A stretch of 64,000 nucleotides of DNA. It comes from Fidelibacterota bacterium (GTDB lineage: Bacteria; Marinisomatota; Marinisomatia; Marinisomatales; S15-B10). This document shows, piece by piece, positions 37,866 to 46,908 of this stretch. A program made the position numbers and the translations under genes. The notes beneath the pieces are model-generated. The model had not been told where the DNA came from. It saw only the letters and a list, made by a program, of their open reading frames with translations, and made no database searches. Position 1 is the stretch's first letter. Each line of letters begins with the position of its first letter. The stretch spans positions 10,946-74,945 of the forward strand of contig PAYY01000030.1 of NCBI GenBank assembly GCA_002715465.1, written 5' to 3'.

Positions 37866-39323
37866 TTAACTTTTGTTATTATTTATAATAGATAGTTTAT
37901 TAAGAGCATTATGCCATGCTAACAATTTTTCTTCCCTTTTCCAGTCTTTCATTTTTGGCATAAAATTTTCTTCTATTTTTACCTTTTCAACAAGTGGACG
38001 TCCAAAAGCTTTATTTGTAACTAATCGAGCTACTCCTAAAGCGGTCATATCTTTACCCGAACTGGTTGCGATATCATTATCAAGTATGTCGGCTATAAAT
38101 TGAATAAGTGGTCCTCTTGATGAGCCTCCAGATGCAATTATATCTCGCAAATTTATTTTTGTTTTGTTATTAATAGTATTACAAATATCGTAGACTAGGA
38201 AACCAATGGATTCCATACCAGCTCTAACAAAGTCATTTAAGCTTGCATTACTTTCAAGGCCAAAAATTTTTGTATTAAATTCTCCTGTCCAATATGGAGA
38301 TGAAATTCCACTGAGACCAGGTACTAGTACTCCATTTGTTTCACTTGCGCAACGTTCATGCCACAGCATATTTTCATGGTTAATACCAAGCTTTTCCTCT
38401 AACCATTTAAATAATGATCCAACGCTATTAATTGTTCCTTCTAACAAAAAATGGACTTCTTTTTCTGAAGAAAAAAGAACATTGCTAAGTAATGATGGAA
38501 CAATAACAACGCTTTTTCCACTATTAACCAATACGGAGCCAGAAGTTCCAAAGTTAAGGGCAACATCTCCTTTTCTCCATCGTCCTTGGCCAACTAATGA
38601 GGCTTGTTGATCTCCAATTATACATAGCAGAGGGATGCTATTTCCAAATATTGAGATATCACCAAATTTAGAACAAGTTGGAGTGATTCTTGGCAAGGAC
38701 TGTGGACTTACCTGAAAAAGTTCTAAAAGACTTTTCTCCCATGAAAGTGTAGAAAGATTCATCAAAAGAGATCGTCCACAAATGGAATGATCAATAATGT
38801 GTTTACCTGTTAAACAATAGACCACATATGAACTAATAGATCCAAAGATTAGTTTTTCTGAATGGACACCCTTTTCTATTTGCCTATTGTTAGTAATAGC
38901 ATGAAGATACTTAGGGCCACCGAAATGTCCACTTAAAGGGATTCCTGTTAAATTTTGGATCATTTTTTCTTTTCCAGACATATCTTTTGCCAATTTATCA
39001 GCACGAGAATCTTGCCAACTCATTGCTGAAGCTATTGGTTCATTAGTTAATTTGTCCCAAAAAAGGAATGTAGATCGTTGAAAAGCCATACCAATAGCTA
39101 CTACTGATAAAAACTCTGAATGAGCAAAATCATTTAGTTTAAACAAAATTTTTTCGCATGAATTAACAATCTCTTTTGCATCACATTCGACCCAACCAGG
39201 TTTCGGTCTTTTAACTTTATGTGGAATTTTTTCAATTTGGTGTACATTGAGGTTTTCATCAAAAAGGAAACCTTTAGTAGATGAAGTTCCTTGATCTATG
39301 ACAATAATTGCTGGTTGACCCAC
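37866..39323 (-). CDS. FGGY-family carbohydrate kinase
   Basis: 485 residues, normal length. The first phosphate loop is IDQGTSSTKGFLFD, then GMAFQRSTFLFWD and SWQDSRADKLA (substrate and metal sites), and the second phosphate-binding part LNFGTSGSVLVNSG. The C-terminal ASGGSSRGPLIQFIAD is the adenosine segment. It is more divergent from glycerol kinase than typical GlpK, and the sugar or polyol acceptor cannot be told. Confidence 0.85.
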   Translation of the reverse strand: MGQPAIIVIDQGTSSTKGFLFDENLNVHQIEKIPHKVKRPKPGWVECDAKEIVNSCEKILFKLNDFAHSEFLSVVAIGMAFQRSTFLFWDKLTNEPIASAMSWQDSRADKLAKDMSGKEKMIQNLTGIPLSGHFGGPKYLHAITNNRQIEKGVHSEKLIFGSISSYVVYCLTGKHIIDHSICGRSLLMNLSTLSWEKSLLELFQVSPQSLPRITPTCSKFGDISIFGNSIPLLCIIGDQQASLVGQGRWRKGDVALNFGTSGSVLVNSGKSVVIVPSLLSNVLFSSEKEVHFLLEGTINSVGSLFKWLEEKLGINHENMLWHERCASETNGVLVPGLSGISSPYWTGEFNTKIFGLESNASLNDFVRAGMESIGFLVYDICNTINNKTKINLRDIIASGGSSRGPLIQFIADILDNDIATSSGKDMTALGVARLVTNKAFGRPLVEKVKIEENFMPKMKDWKREEKLLAWHNALNKLSIINNNKS

Positions 39324-39374
39324 GTTAAAGATAAAATAAGGATATTATGATTGGTTAGATAGTAAGTATATAGA

Positions 39375-39866
39375 TTAGTTTGTTTCTTCGAATGAGCATG
39401 TATCACCAGAACTTATACGACCACCTTTTAGGACTCGAGCGTACCAACCTCTTCGCCCTAACATTGTTTTTACAAATTCAACCCCATGTTTTTTCCCAAC
39501 ATAAGGTAAAGAATGGAGTTTATAGCAAGGATCACATTTATAAGAAAGCTGAATTTTAACGGTGCCAATATCTATCATTAAGTTTGGAATAAAGTTATCA
39601 ATTGGTACCCCTTCTGTGACAAGATTCTCACCAAGATCACCAATGTTTATTGGCCAGCCTTCTTCATTTAATTTATGAATAATTTCTATTGGTAATACCA
39701 AAAGAGCCATATCAGGATTGTTCCCTCTCTTTGTAGCTCGGAAGTGATTATAGTCACCTTCAATTCCATTACGGTTTAACAATGCTTGTTTTACTTCAGG
39801 CTTCATTAGACCAAACTTATTGGATATTTTTAATTTACTGTATATATGTAAAATTTTTCCCGTCAA
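39375..39866 (-). CDS. MOSC-domain protein
   Basis: 163 residues. MOSC features: GIEGDYNHFR near the start, GDLGENLVTEGV in the middle, then a C-D-P-C pair and GRRGWYARVLKGGRISSGD. MOSC proteins bind molybdenum cofactor or related sulphur carriers and often handle N-hydroxylated substrates. No molybdoenzyme gene lies nearby; the nearest partners are ferredoxins. Confidence 0.82.
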   Translation of the reverse strand: MTGKILHIYSKLKISNKFGLMKPEVKQALLNRNGIEGDYNHFRATKRGNNPDMALLVLPIEIIHKLNEEGWPINIGDLGENLVTEGVPIDNFIPNLMIDIGTVKIQLSYKCDPCYKLHSLPYVGKKHGVEFVKTMLGRRGWYARVLKGGRISSGDTCSFEETN

Positions 39867-39884
39867 ATTTTCTTAAATAGTAAA

Positions 39885-40211
39885 TTAAGAAATTGTAATT
39901 CCAAAAGTTTCTTCAAATTCTTCTGTAGGAATCATTCTTATAGCATCCCAAGTTAATTTAGTGCAGACGCGAGCACAAATTTGGCATCCAATACATTCAT
40001 TAAAACGAACTTGGACTGGTGGTATAGGAATATTGTATTTTCCAGAAGATACTGATTCTATACAATCAACAGGACAAAAGGGGACACAAACTTGACATCC
40101 AGTGCAATTGTCTTCATCAACCACTGCCATAAGTTTTGGTCTTTTCTTTTTTTTCCCAGGGTCTTCAGCTAGTTCTGGTACAGGTTTGTAATGATCGTAG
40201 CGTTTTTTCAT
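39885..40211 (-). CDS. 4Fe-4S dicluster ferredoxin
   Basis: 108 residues with two cluster sites: CTGCQVCVPFCPVDC near 36-50 and CIGCQICARVCTKL near 73-86; the second lacks the usual Pro after the last Cys. An N-terminal Lys-rich stretch (DPGKKKKRPKL) precedes them. It may serve as electron carrier for the downstream minus-strand enzymes. Divergent from the second ferredoxin. Confidence 0.85.
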   Translation of the reverse strand: MKKRYDHYKPVPELAEDPGKKKKRPKLMAVVDEDNCTGCQVCVPFCPVDCIESVSSGKYNIPIPPVQVRFNECIGCQICARVCTKLTWDAIRMIPTEEFEETFGITIS

Positions 40212-40387
40212 TTTAAGCTCAAAGGGAAATTATACCAGTATTTTGCCAGATTCAAATAGAAACTAGACTATTTATTCCAAAATATTCACGAAAAAGATTT
40301 TTCTTCTTATTCTATCAGGACTAAATTTTAGTAACATCATAGTGTTTTTAATTATGTTTTTAATTCAAATTGAGAGCAGGAGGAAAA

Positions 40388-40684
40388 ATGTCCTACATAA
40401 TCGCTGAACCATGTGTTGGTGTGTGCGATACTGCATGTGTTGAAGTATGTCCTGTCGATTGCATTCATGGGCCAGATGATACTAAAGGTGCTGGAGCTGA
40501 AGCAAAAGCTGAAGGTTTTGATCCAGATGAAAAGCAACTTTATATTGATCCTGAAGAATGTATTGATTGTGGTGCTTGTGAACCTGAGTGTCCCGTAGAG
40601 GCCATTTTTGAAGAAAGCGAAGTTCCTGAAGAATGGTCAAAATATATTCCTATCAATTACCAATTCTTTGGCCAGGAACCTTAA
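40388..40684 (+). CDS. Dicluster ferredoxin (3Fe-4S/4Fe-4S or 2x4Fe-4S type)
   Basis: 98 residues. The ATG at 40388 follows AGGAGG by 5 bases, a strong site, so the longer TTG-started frame from 40370 is rejected. Cys motifs: EPCVGVCDTACVEVCPVDCI near the start and CIDCGACEPECPVEAI near 58, with an acidic loop between, as in Azotobacter FdI-type ferredoxins. It is followed by a clear terminator, so it is probably transcribed alone. Confidence 0.88.
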   Translation: MSYIIAEPCVGVCDTACVEVCPVDCIHGPDDTKGAGAEAKAEGFDPDEKQLYIDPEECIDCGACEPECPVEAIFEESEVPEEWSKYIPINYQFFGQEP

Positions 40685-40710
40685 GTTAATATCTCAATAG
40701 TCTAATTGCG

Positions 40711-40737
40711 GCCGCCCATTAATGGGCGGCTATTTTT
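40711..40737 (+). terminator. Rho-independent terminator after the ferredoxin gene
   Basis: GCCGCCCATTAATGGGCGGC is a perfect 20-base palindrome, forming a 9-bp GC-rich stem, followed immediately by TATTTTTA. It separates the ferredoxin from the Mrp gene. Confidence 0.92.
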
Positions 40738-40768
40738 ATGTGAAGTATAATTCCAAAGGTTATATCTA

Positions 40769-41890
40769 ATGACGAATGAAGAAGTAATGGAACGTCTAAA
40801 GAGCATCAAATATCCTGGTTTTAGCAGAGATATTGTCTCTTTTGGCATCGTTAAAACTGTAGAAGTTACAGGTGATATGGTTAGAGTGACGCTATTGATG
40901 TCCTCAGCAAGTGAAGAAAGCCAACAAAATATTCGTCAAAATGTAATGTCGGAACTTGAAAGTAGTTTTTCAAAAGTTGACGTATTTTTAGAACAAAAAA
41001 ACCCAACGCAAACTCCAGTTCAAACGCTAGAGATGATACCGGAAGTAAAACATACCATTGCTATAGCCAGTGGTAAAGGAGGTGTAGGGAAATCAAGTGT
41101 AGCCATTAATATTGCCGCAGAATTAATGCAGCGAGGTTATAGTGTTGGTCTCCTTGATTTAGATATTTATGGCCCAAGCCTCCCCATTCTTGCTGGAGTA
41201 AATGAAAGACCATCAATGACTCCTGATAAAAAATTGATTCCTATAGAAAAATTTGGTATTAAGTTAATGTCTTTTGGATTCCTTTCGGGTAATGATTCAC
41301 CTGTAATTTGGAGAGGACCAATGGTTGCACGTATGACTGAACAGTTTTTTGGAGATGTGATTTGGGGGAATCTTGATTATTTGATTCTTGATCTTCCTCC
41401 CGGTACTGGTGATATTCAATTAACTCTCGTTCAAAAACTAAAACTATCTGGAGCAATTATTGTAACAACTCCGCAGGATTTAGCTGTTTCTGATGTCCGA
41501 AAAGGAGCTGATATGTTTAGTAAAGTACATACACCAGTTTTAGGTGTTGTTGAAAATATGGCGGGCTATGTTTTATCTGGTGTTGTTCACTCTGATGATG
41601 GTAAACCATTAAAAAATGGAATTATTTCCTTTGTTGAGGAAAATACTTTAAAAGAGTTTCCGTTAGGGATTCATGGTAATTTTAATTTAGAAATAAACCT
41701 TTTTAAGCGAGGGGGAGGGAAAAATGAGAGTGAGAGACTCAAAGTACCACTTTTGGGAGAAGTTCCTATATCCCAAGACTTAATGGAAGCTTGTGATGAA
41801 GGAATACCTATCGTAATAAAAGATAGAGAATCAAAAATAAGTAAGATATTTTCGTTGATAATAGATAAGATTGAAAAAATACTAGCCTAA
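40769..41890 (+). CDS. mrp: Mrp/NBP35-type P-loop ATPase (Fe-S carrier family) with an inserted domain and no CxxC
   Basis: 373 residues. An N-terminal DUF59/MIP18-like region (about 1-75) precedes a deviant Walker A, ASGKGGVGKSS (100-110), LLDLDIYGPSLP, LILDLPPGTGD and the VENM segment at 261-264. In most Mrp proteins VENM is followed by a CxxC cluster site; here residues 265-313 are instead a beta-rich insertion (LSGVVHSDDGKPLKNG and following) that looks like a carboxypeptidase-regulatory-type fold. The standard RGGGKNESERLKVPLLGEVP then resumes. No CxxC is present, so classic Fe-S carriage is uncertain. Confidence 0.85.
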   Translation: MTNEEVMERLKSIKYPGFSRDIVSFGIVKTVEVTGDMVRVTLLMSSASEESQQNIRQNVMSELESSFSKVDVFLEQKNPTQTPVQTLEMIPEVKHTIAIASGKGGVGKSSVAINIAAELMQRGYSVGLLDLDIYGPSLPILAGVNERPSMTPDKKLIPIEKFGIKLMSFGFLSGNDSPVIWRGPMVARMTEQFFGDVIWGNLDYLILDLPPGTGDIQLTLVQKLKLSGAIIVTTPQDLAVSDVRKGADMFSKVHTPVLGVVENMAGYVLSGVVHSDDGKPLKNGIISFVEENTLKEFPLGIHGNFNLEINLFKRGGGKNESERLKVPLLGEVPISQDLMEACDEGIPIVIKDRESKISKIFSLIIDKIEKILA

Positions 41891-41921
41891 GGGTTATTTT
41901 CCTCTAGTTAGGCTCAATTTT

Positions 41922-42695
41922 ATGCTTACACTTTTATTAATATTCTTTCTTTCTCTTTTTGGAACCACTTGCCCCTTATATTTATGGTTAATTGATGCAC
42001 ATAAAGAAAAAATAAAGCTTCATCGTTTTATTTTGGGCCTTTCTTTAGCCTCATCAGTTGTAACAACTTTATTTTATTACTCATTAAACATTTCTAATTC
42101 TTCGAAAATAGTTATTTATATTTGGGTGTTTTTACTTTCGATAGTTACCCTTTATTATTGGAGGAAGTCTAGTTATAGCAATGTTCTTATAAGTATACCT
42201 TCAATTGCTGGAATGTTATTAATATATAGTCTTGTTTCAGAAATTATATCACCTAGTATTTTAAGCTTTCTGATTATTTTAGTTGGAGCTTTTATCCTTT
42301 CAGGATCTATGTTTGCAATGATACTAGGACATTGGTATTTAAATGTTGTTAATATCCCTATCTCTCTTTTACGAAATACTACTAAAGTACTAATGTTCTT
42401 CATCATTTTCCGTTTAGTTTGGAATATCATATTAATTTTGAATGAATCAATAGTCTATAATGGTTATTTTCTATCTATACTTGAATTTATAGGTACAATT
42501 GATGGGATTTTTTTATGTATTGCCATTTTATTTGGAACAATCCTACCATTATTTCTTTCGTACCTTACTCTTAGGACTATTTATATTCATTCAACTCAAT
42601 CAGCAACGGGTTTGCTTTATGTAATGGTAATTTCTGTAATTATGGGTGACCTCTTTTTTAAATATTATATAATTCGCTATGGTTTGGTTATTTGA
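41922..42695 (+). CDS. Polytopic membrane protein, unknown
   Basis: 257 residues and about seven or eight membrane helices with short loops. A GHWYLNVVNIPISLLR segment near residue 137 looks like a conserved loop. I know no function for proteins with this feature. It overlaps the zinc-ribbon gene (TTGA) and lies 31 bases after mrp, so all three may be co-transcribed. Confidence 0.6.
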   Translation: MLTLLLIFFLSLFGTTCPLYLWLIDAHKEKIKLHRFILGLSLASSVVTTLFYYSLNISNSSKIVIYIWVFLLSIVTLYYWRKSSYSNVLISIPSIAGMLLIYSLVSEIISPSILSFLIILVGAFILSGSMFAMILGHWYLNVVNIPISLLRNTTKVLMFFIIFRLVWNIILILNESIVYNGYFLSILEFIGTIDGIFLCIAILFGTILPLFLSYLTLRTIYIHSTQSATGLLYVMVISVIMGDLFFKYYIIRYGLVI

Positions 42696-43102
42696 AGGCA
42701 TCAATAATTAAAGAGTGCGATCAATGTGGGGAATATTATTTTGGGTATATTGAAGGTCAAAAAGAGATTGCATGCTCATTTTGTAATGAAGAAAGAATTA
42801 TTGTTAACTCAAATGATTGGCCATTTAAAGTTTGTCCATTTTGTGATTGTGCTCAGTTCTATAAAAGAAAAGATTTCAACCAGTTAATAGGTTGCTTCAT
42901 TATTATTATAGGGGCTATTTTTGTTCCTTTTACATTTGGATTGAGTCTTGTGATCTTATTAATTCTTGATTATTTATTATATAAAAAAGTTTCAGAAATA
43001 CTAGTTTGTTATAAATGTCAAACTGAGTTCAGAAATTTCGGCTTAATTGAAAAAAACATTGATCAGTTTAATCATCATATTGCTGAGCTTTATGAGCATT
43101 AA
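42692..43102 (+). CDS. Zinc-ribbon membrane protein, unknown
   Basis: 136 residues starting at TTG that overlaps the previous stop. Three Cys pairs (CDQCG, CSFCN, CPFCDC) precede a double membrane helix (about 68-95), and another CYKC follows, so zinc ribbons face both before and after the membrane hairpin. No family recognised; paired with the polytopic membrane protein. Confidence 0.55.
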   Translation: MKASIIKECDQCGEYYFGYIEGQKEIACSFCNEERIIVNSNDWPFKVCPFCDCAQFYKRKDFNQLIGCFIIIIGAIFVPFTFGLSLVILLILDYLLYKKVSEILVCYKCQTEFRNFGLIEKNIDQFNHHIAELYEH

Positions 43103-43154
43103 TAACCATTCTTGAATTATGATTAAAGAAAAGAGTAATTTATCAGTATAATTA

Positions 43155-43916
43155 ATGAAATTAGAAGATCAAATTAAACAAGATATAAAAAAAGGAGGGA
43201 ACATTCCTAACCATATTGCAATTATTATGGATGGGAATGGTCGATGGGCAAAAAACAAAGGTTTACCGAGAATTGCTGGTCACAAGGAGGGTATTAATTC
43301 AGTTAGAGAGATAACCCGAGTTTGTGGAGAGTTAGATGTTAATTTTTTGACACTCTATACTTTTTCTAAGGAAAACTGGCTTCGTCCTAGAGTTGAAGTA
43401 TCAGCTCTTATGAATCTTCTAGTAGATACAATTCGACATGAAATTAATGAATTGATGCAAAACAATGTACGGTTGCGTGTAATTGGAAAAATGGAGGAAC
43501 TTCCGGAAAAACCGAGAGTAGAGATGGAAGAAGGAATTAGGCGGACAGCATCAAATAGCGGTCTTACTTTGATTTTAGCGCTTAATTACAGTGGAAGAGT
43601 GGAAATCTTAGAAGCTGTGAGTAAGTTAATAGCTTTAAAAAATGGGAATGAGAAAATTAATTTGACACAAGAATTTTTTGAGAAACAGCTATACACAAAT
43701 GGAATTCCTGATCCAGACCTTGTTGTTAGGACGAGCGGAGAATCACGCTTAAGCAACTTTCTTTTATGGCAGATTGCATATTCTGAAATTGTAATTACTT
43801 CAACATTATGGCCAGCTTTTCGTAGAATAGATTTATATAAAGCGATATTAGAATATCAATCAAGAGAGAGGCGTTATGGTAAAATATCTCGCCAAGTAAA
43901 AGGAATGAAAAAATAA
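43155..43916 (+). CDS. uppS: Isoprenyl transferase (undecaprenyl diphosphate synthase)
   Basis: 253 residues, normal length. The signature IMDGNGRWAKNKGLPR near 24-39 has the catalytic Asp, GHKEG follows, then LTLYTFSKENWLRP, and the C-terminal VRTSGESRLSNFLLWQ and RERRYG. It makes the lipid carrier for peptidoglycan and O-antigen. First gene of the envelope operon; its stop overlaps bamA as TAATG. Confidence 0.93.
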   Translation: MKLEDQIKQDIKKGGNIPNHIAIIMDGNGRWAKNKGLPRIAGHKEGINSVREITRVCGELDVNFLTLYTFSKENWLRPRVEVSALMNLLVDTIRHEINELMQNNVRLRVIGKMEELPEKPRVEMEEGIRRTASNSGLTLILALNYSGRVEILEAVSKLIALKNGNEKINLTQEFFEKQLYTNGIPDPDLVVRTSGESRLSNFLLWQIAYSEIVITSTLWPAFRRIDLYKAILEYQSRERRYGKISRQVKGMKK

Positions 43917-46300
43917 TGAGAATTATTAATTCGTTTTTATTAAACCTAGTTTTTACTGTTATAGTTTTTTCACAAGGTTTAAATCCCATGAAAATTGCTG
44001 GAGTTAAAGTTGAAGGCAATCTGATAACAACTGCCACAGTAGTTAAATTCACATCTGGAATCGTTGAGGGAAAAGAAATAATGCCTGGAGATTTTGGAAA
44101 ATCTGTTAAAAAACTTTGGTCAACTGGATTTTTTTCTGATATTCAAATAATGCTTGATAGAGAATCTACGGAAGGACTCTATGTAACAATTATTGTTGAG
44201 GAAACACCTATACTAGGTGAGATTACTTTTCTTGGAGATAAAAAGAAAAGAAGAGAGATCAAGGAAGAACTTGATCTTAAGAAAGGTCAGCGAATACGTC
44301 CTCATATTATCAAGGAATCTATAGAGACAATTAATAGGTTATTTGCTGAAGATGGATATTTGAGAAGCCATGTTGAAGCCACTATTTCAGATGGTTCAAT
44401 GGATAATGTCAGAGACTTAACCTTCAATGTAAAAACTGGGAAAAAAGTAAAAATAGGAGAAGTTCGCTTCCATGGTAATAATTCATTTAATCCTAGAAAA
44501 CTGAGAAAACAATTAAAAGATACAAAAATTCAGAAATGGTACCTCTTTTGGCGTTCTAATTTTGATAAAGAAAAATTCAAAGATGACAAATTACTTTTAA
44601 CCAAATTTTACCAAAACAATGGATTTAAAGATTTTAGAATATTAAAAGATTCACTTTCTTTTTCAGATGACGGGAGGAAAATATTATTAGATTTATGGTT
44701 AAATGAGGGAAGCAAATATTATTTTAGAAACTTTACATGGGAAGGTAATGACCTATATGAAACTAATGAATTGCTTTACGCCCTCAATGTAAAAAAAGGT
44801 GATATGTATAATGGTGAAGAATTCGATAAATCAGTTAATGAAAGAGTACATGCTTTATATATGGATCGAGGATATATATATAGTACGATAAATCCATTAT
44901 TTACTCCAGTTGGTGAAGATTCCTTAGATGTTCATTTTTCTATTACAGAGAACCATCAGGTTTCTATTAGGAGACTTGATATAACAGGAAATCAAAGAAC
45001 TAGAGAGAATGTAATTCGGAGAGAGTTGAAAGTAATACCTGGTGAAGTTTTTAATCGTGAATTATTAATGAGGAGTGCTCGCGAGGTTTTCATTCTCAAT
45101 TATTTTGCTGATGTACAACCAGATATAATTCCTGTTGATGATGATGAAATTGATATCCTAGTAAGTGTTGAGGAAAAATCTTCTGATCAAGCAAACGCTA
45201 ATATAGGGTATTCAGCTGAGTTTGGTCTGATGGGTGGTGCTGGCGTTTCATTAAATAATTTTCGTGGAAAGGGTCAACAATTTTCACTTAATATAAGCCA
45301 GGGTGTTCAGGGTAACATGAGAAGTTTTGGTTATGGTGGATTTGGAGGATATCAAGCGGCTCAATATAAAAGTATATCATTAAGCTTTACTGATCCTATG
45401 GTTAATGATAGACCAATATTACTTGGTTTTTCAGTTTTCTATTACCTTAGAGGACAGAATCGATATTATTTTAGTATACCATTTGATAGAGAAATGCAAG
45501 GAGCAAGCTTCAGAATAGGCAAGAGGCTTAAATGGCCTGACAATTATTTTAGAGCATTCTGGTCAATTAGTACTTCAAAGAAAAATTATAAAGGTAGTGA
45601 AGAGGATTTGAGTGAATATGGTCTTTTAGGAGTAAGTAATAGTGTTGGTTTAAGTGTCTCCCAAACTGTTACGAGAGATAGCCGTAATCATCCAGAATTT
45701 CCTTCCCAAGGTTCTAGTTTCAATTGGACATCAACCCTTTCTGGTGGTCCTTTTAGTTCAAAAATATTTCCAGTACACGAAAATTTTCATAAGCACACGG
45801 TGAAATTAGATTGGTTCACTAACCCATTTTGGAAGTCTGCATTAGTTTCATCTTGGCAATTTGGTGCAATTAAGGATCTTAAACCAAGACATACGGCTAA
45901 TACAATTATACCAATTGATGAGAAGTTTATTATGGGTGGAAGTGGTATTCCATATGGTACTTTATTAAGGGGATATCAAGATAATACAGTTGGACCTTAC
46001 AGTCGTTATCCTTTAGGTGGAAGAGTAATGATGAAGTTTTTCACTGAACTAAGATTTCCATTCTCAGAGAATCCTACTGTTTATGGTCTTGTTTTTGGAG
46101 AAATGGGTAATAACTGGTTAAGTTTCAGCGATACAGACCCTTTTGACCTTAAACGTTCAGCTGGTTTAGGAGTTCGGATGTTTATGCCAATGCTTGGAAT
46201 GTTGGGTTTTGATCTAGGCTATGGTTTTGATGATGTTGAGTTTACAGATAAAAATCCTGAGGGATGGAGATTCCATGTTCTGTTTGGTATGCCGATTTAG
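43916..46300 (+). CDS. bamA: Outer-membrane assembly factor BamA
   Basis: 794 residues. A signal peptide (VFS|QGLN) is followed by about five POTRA domains (about 25-420; for example VKVEGNLITTATVVKF and ITGNQRTRENVIRREL), then a 16-strand barrel with GYSAEFGLMGGAGVSLNN near its start and RGYQDNTVGP in a late loop, the usual conserved R-G-Y. It inserts beta-barrels such as SprA and the PorV-like proteins. Lies between uppS and ompH, as in many Gram-negatives. Confidence 0.94.
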   Translation: MRIINSFLLNLVFTVIVFSQGLNPMKIAGVKVEGNLITTATVVKFTSGIVEGKEIMPGDFGKSVKKLWSTGFFSDIQIMLDRESTEGLYVTIIVEETPILGEITFLGDKKKRREIKEELDLKKGQRIRPHIIKESIETINRLFAEDGYLRSHVEATISDGSMDNVRDLTFNVKTGKKVKIGEVRFHGNNSFNPRKLRKQLKDTKIQKWYLFWRSNFDKEKFKDDKLLLTKFYQNNGFKDFRILKDSLSFSDDGRKILLDLWLNEGSKYYFRNFTWEGNDLYETNELLYALNVKKGDMYNGEEFDKSVNERVHALYMDRGYIYSTINPLFTPVGEDSLDVHFSITENHQVSIRRLDITGNQRTRENVIRRELKVIPGEVFNRELLMRSAREVFILNYFADVQPDIIPVDDDEIDILVSVEEKSSDQANANIGYSAEFGLMGGAGVSLNNFRGKGQQFSLNISQGVQGNMRSFGYGGFGGYQAAQYKSISLSFTDPMVNDRPILLGFSVFYYLRGQNRYYFSIPFDREMQGASFRIGKRLKWPDNYFRAFWSISTSKKNYKGSEEDLSEYGLLGVSNSVGLSVSQTVTRDSRNHPEFPSQGSSFNWTSTLSGGPFSSKIFPVHENFHKHTVKLDWFTNPFWKSALVSSWQFGAIKDLKPRHTANTIIPIDEKFIMGGSGIPYGTLLRGYQDNTVGPYSRYPLGGRVMMKFFTELRFPFSENPTVYGLVFGEMGNNWLSFSDTDPFDLKRSAGLGVRMFMPMLGMLGFDLGYGFDDVEFTDKNPEGWRFHVLFGMPI

Positions 46301-46371
46301 CTTTAGATTTTATAAATTAAGTGGTTTATTTCAGAGTCAGAAATCAAAGATTATAGATCATGGAGGTTAAT

Positions 46372-46908
46372 GTGAAACCTTTGAGAAATTTTTTTATTGT
46401 CCTATTTGTCCTTTTAATTCCTCTGGCCGTTATGGCTCAAATCCAAGTGGGCTTTGTTCAATCTGATCGGATAAGGGCAGAGTATGAAGAATTTAAAGAG
46501 GCTGAAAGTGAGCTTCAATTGGAGTTTAGAAAAGTTCAATTTGAATTCCAAACAATGGCTGAAAGATTAGATAGTTTAAAACAAGCTTTTGAAACTCAGC
46601 GACTAATGAGCTCACCTGATAGACGCCGAGAAAAAGAAAATGAAATAGCTTTACTTGAACAACAGGTGAAAGACTTTCAAGCCCAAAAGGTAGGGCCTGA
46701 AGGAGAATTATATCGAAAACAACTTCAATTAGAGACCCAAATAATACAAAAGGTCCAACGATCTGTTAATAAAGTTGCTATTGATAAGGGATATGATTAT
46801 ATCCTTGATTCAGTTAGTCTGTTGTACGGAAAGCCAACACATAACCTCACAGATGATGTGCTTTATGAATTGAGGCAAATCACTGATGAAAGTTCTGATA
46901 CTAATTAA
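46372..46908 (+). CDS. OmpH/Skp-like periplasmic chaperone
   Basis: About 178 residues. The GTG at 46372 follows GGAGG by 5 bases and gives a clean signal peptide ending VMA|QIQ; an ATG at 46360 lies before that site and is less likely. The mature part is QVGFVQSDRI then long amphipathic helices (coiled coil) with LEQQVKDFQ and LYRKQLQLE, as in Skp. It escorts outer-membrane proteins to BamA, encoded just upstream. Confidence 0.9.
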   Translation: MKPLRNFFIVLFVLLIPLAVMAQIQVGFVQSDRIRAEYEEFKEAESELQLEFRKVQFEFQTMAERLDSLKQAFETQRLMSSPDRRREKENEIALLEQQVKDFQAQKVGPEGELYRKQLQLETQIIQKVQRSVNKVAIDKGYDYILDSVSLLYGKPTHNLTDDVLYELRQITDESSDTN

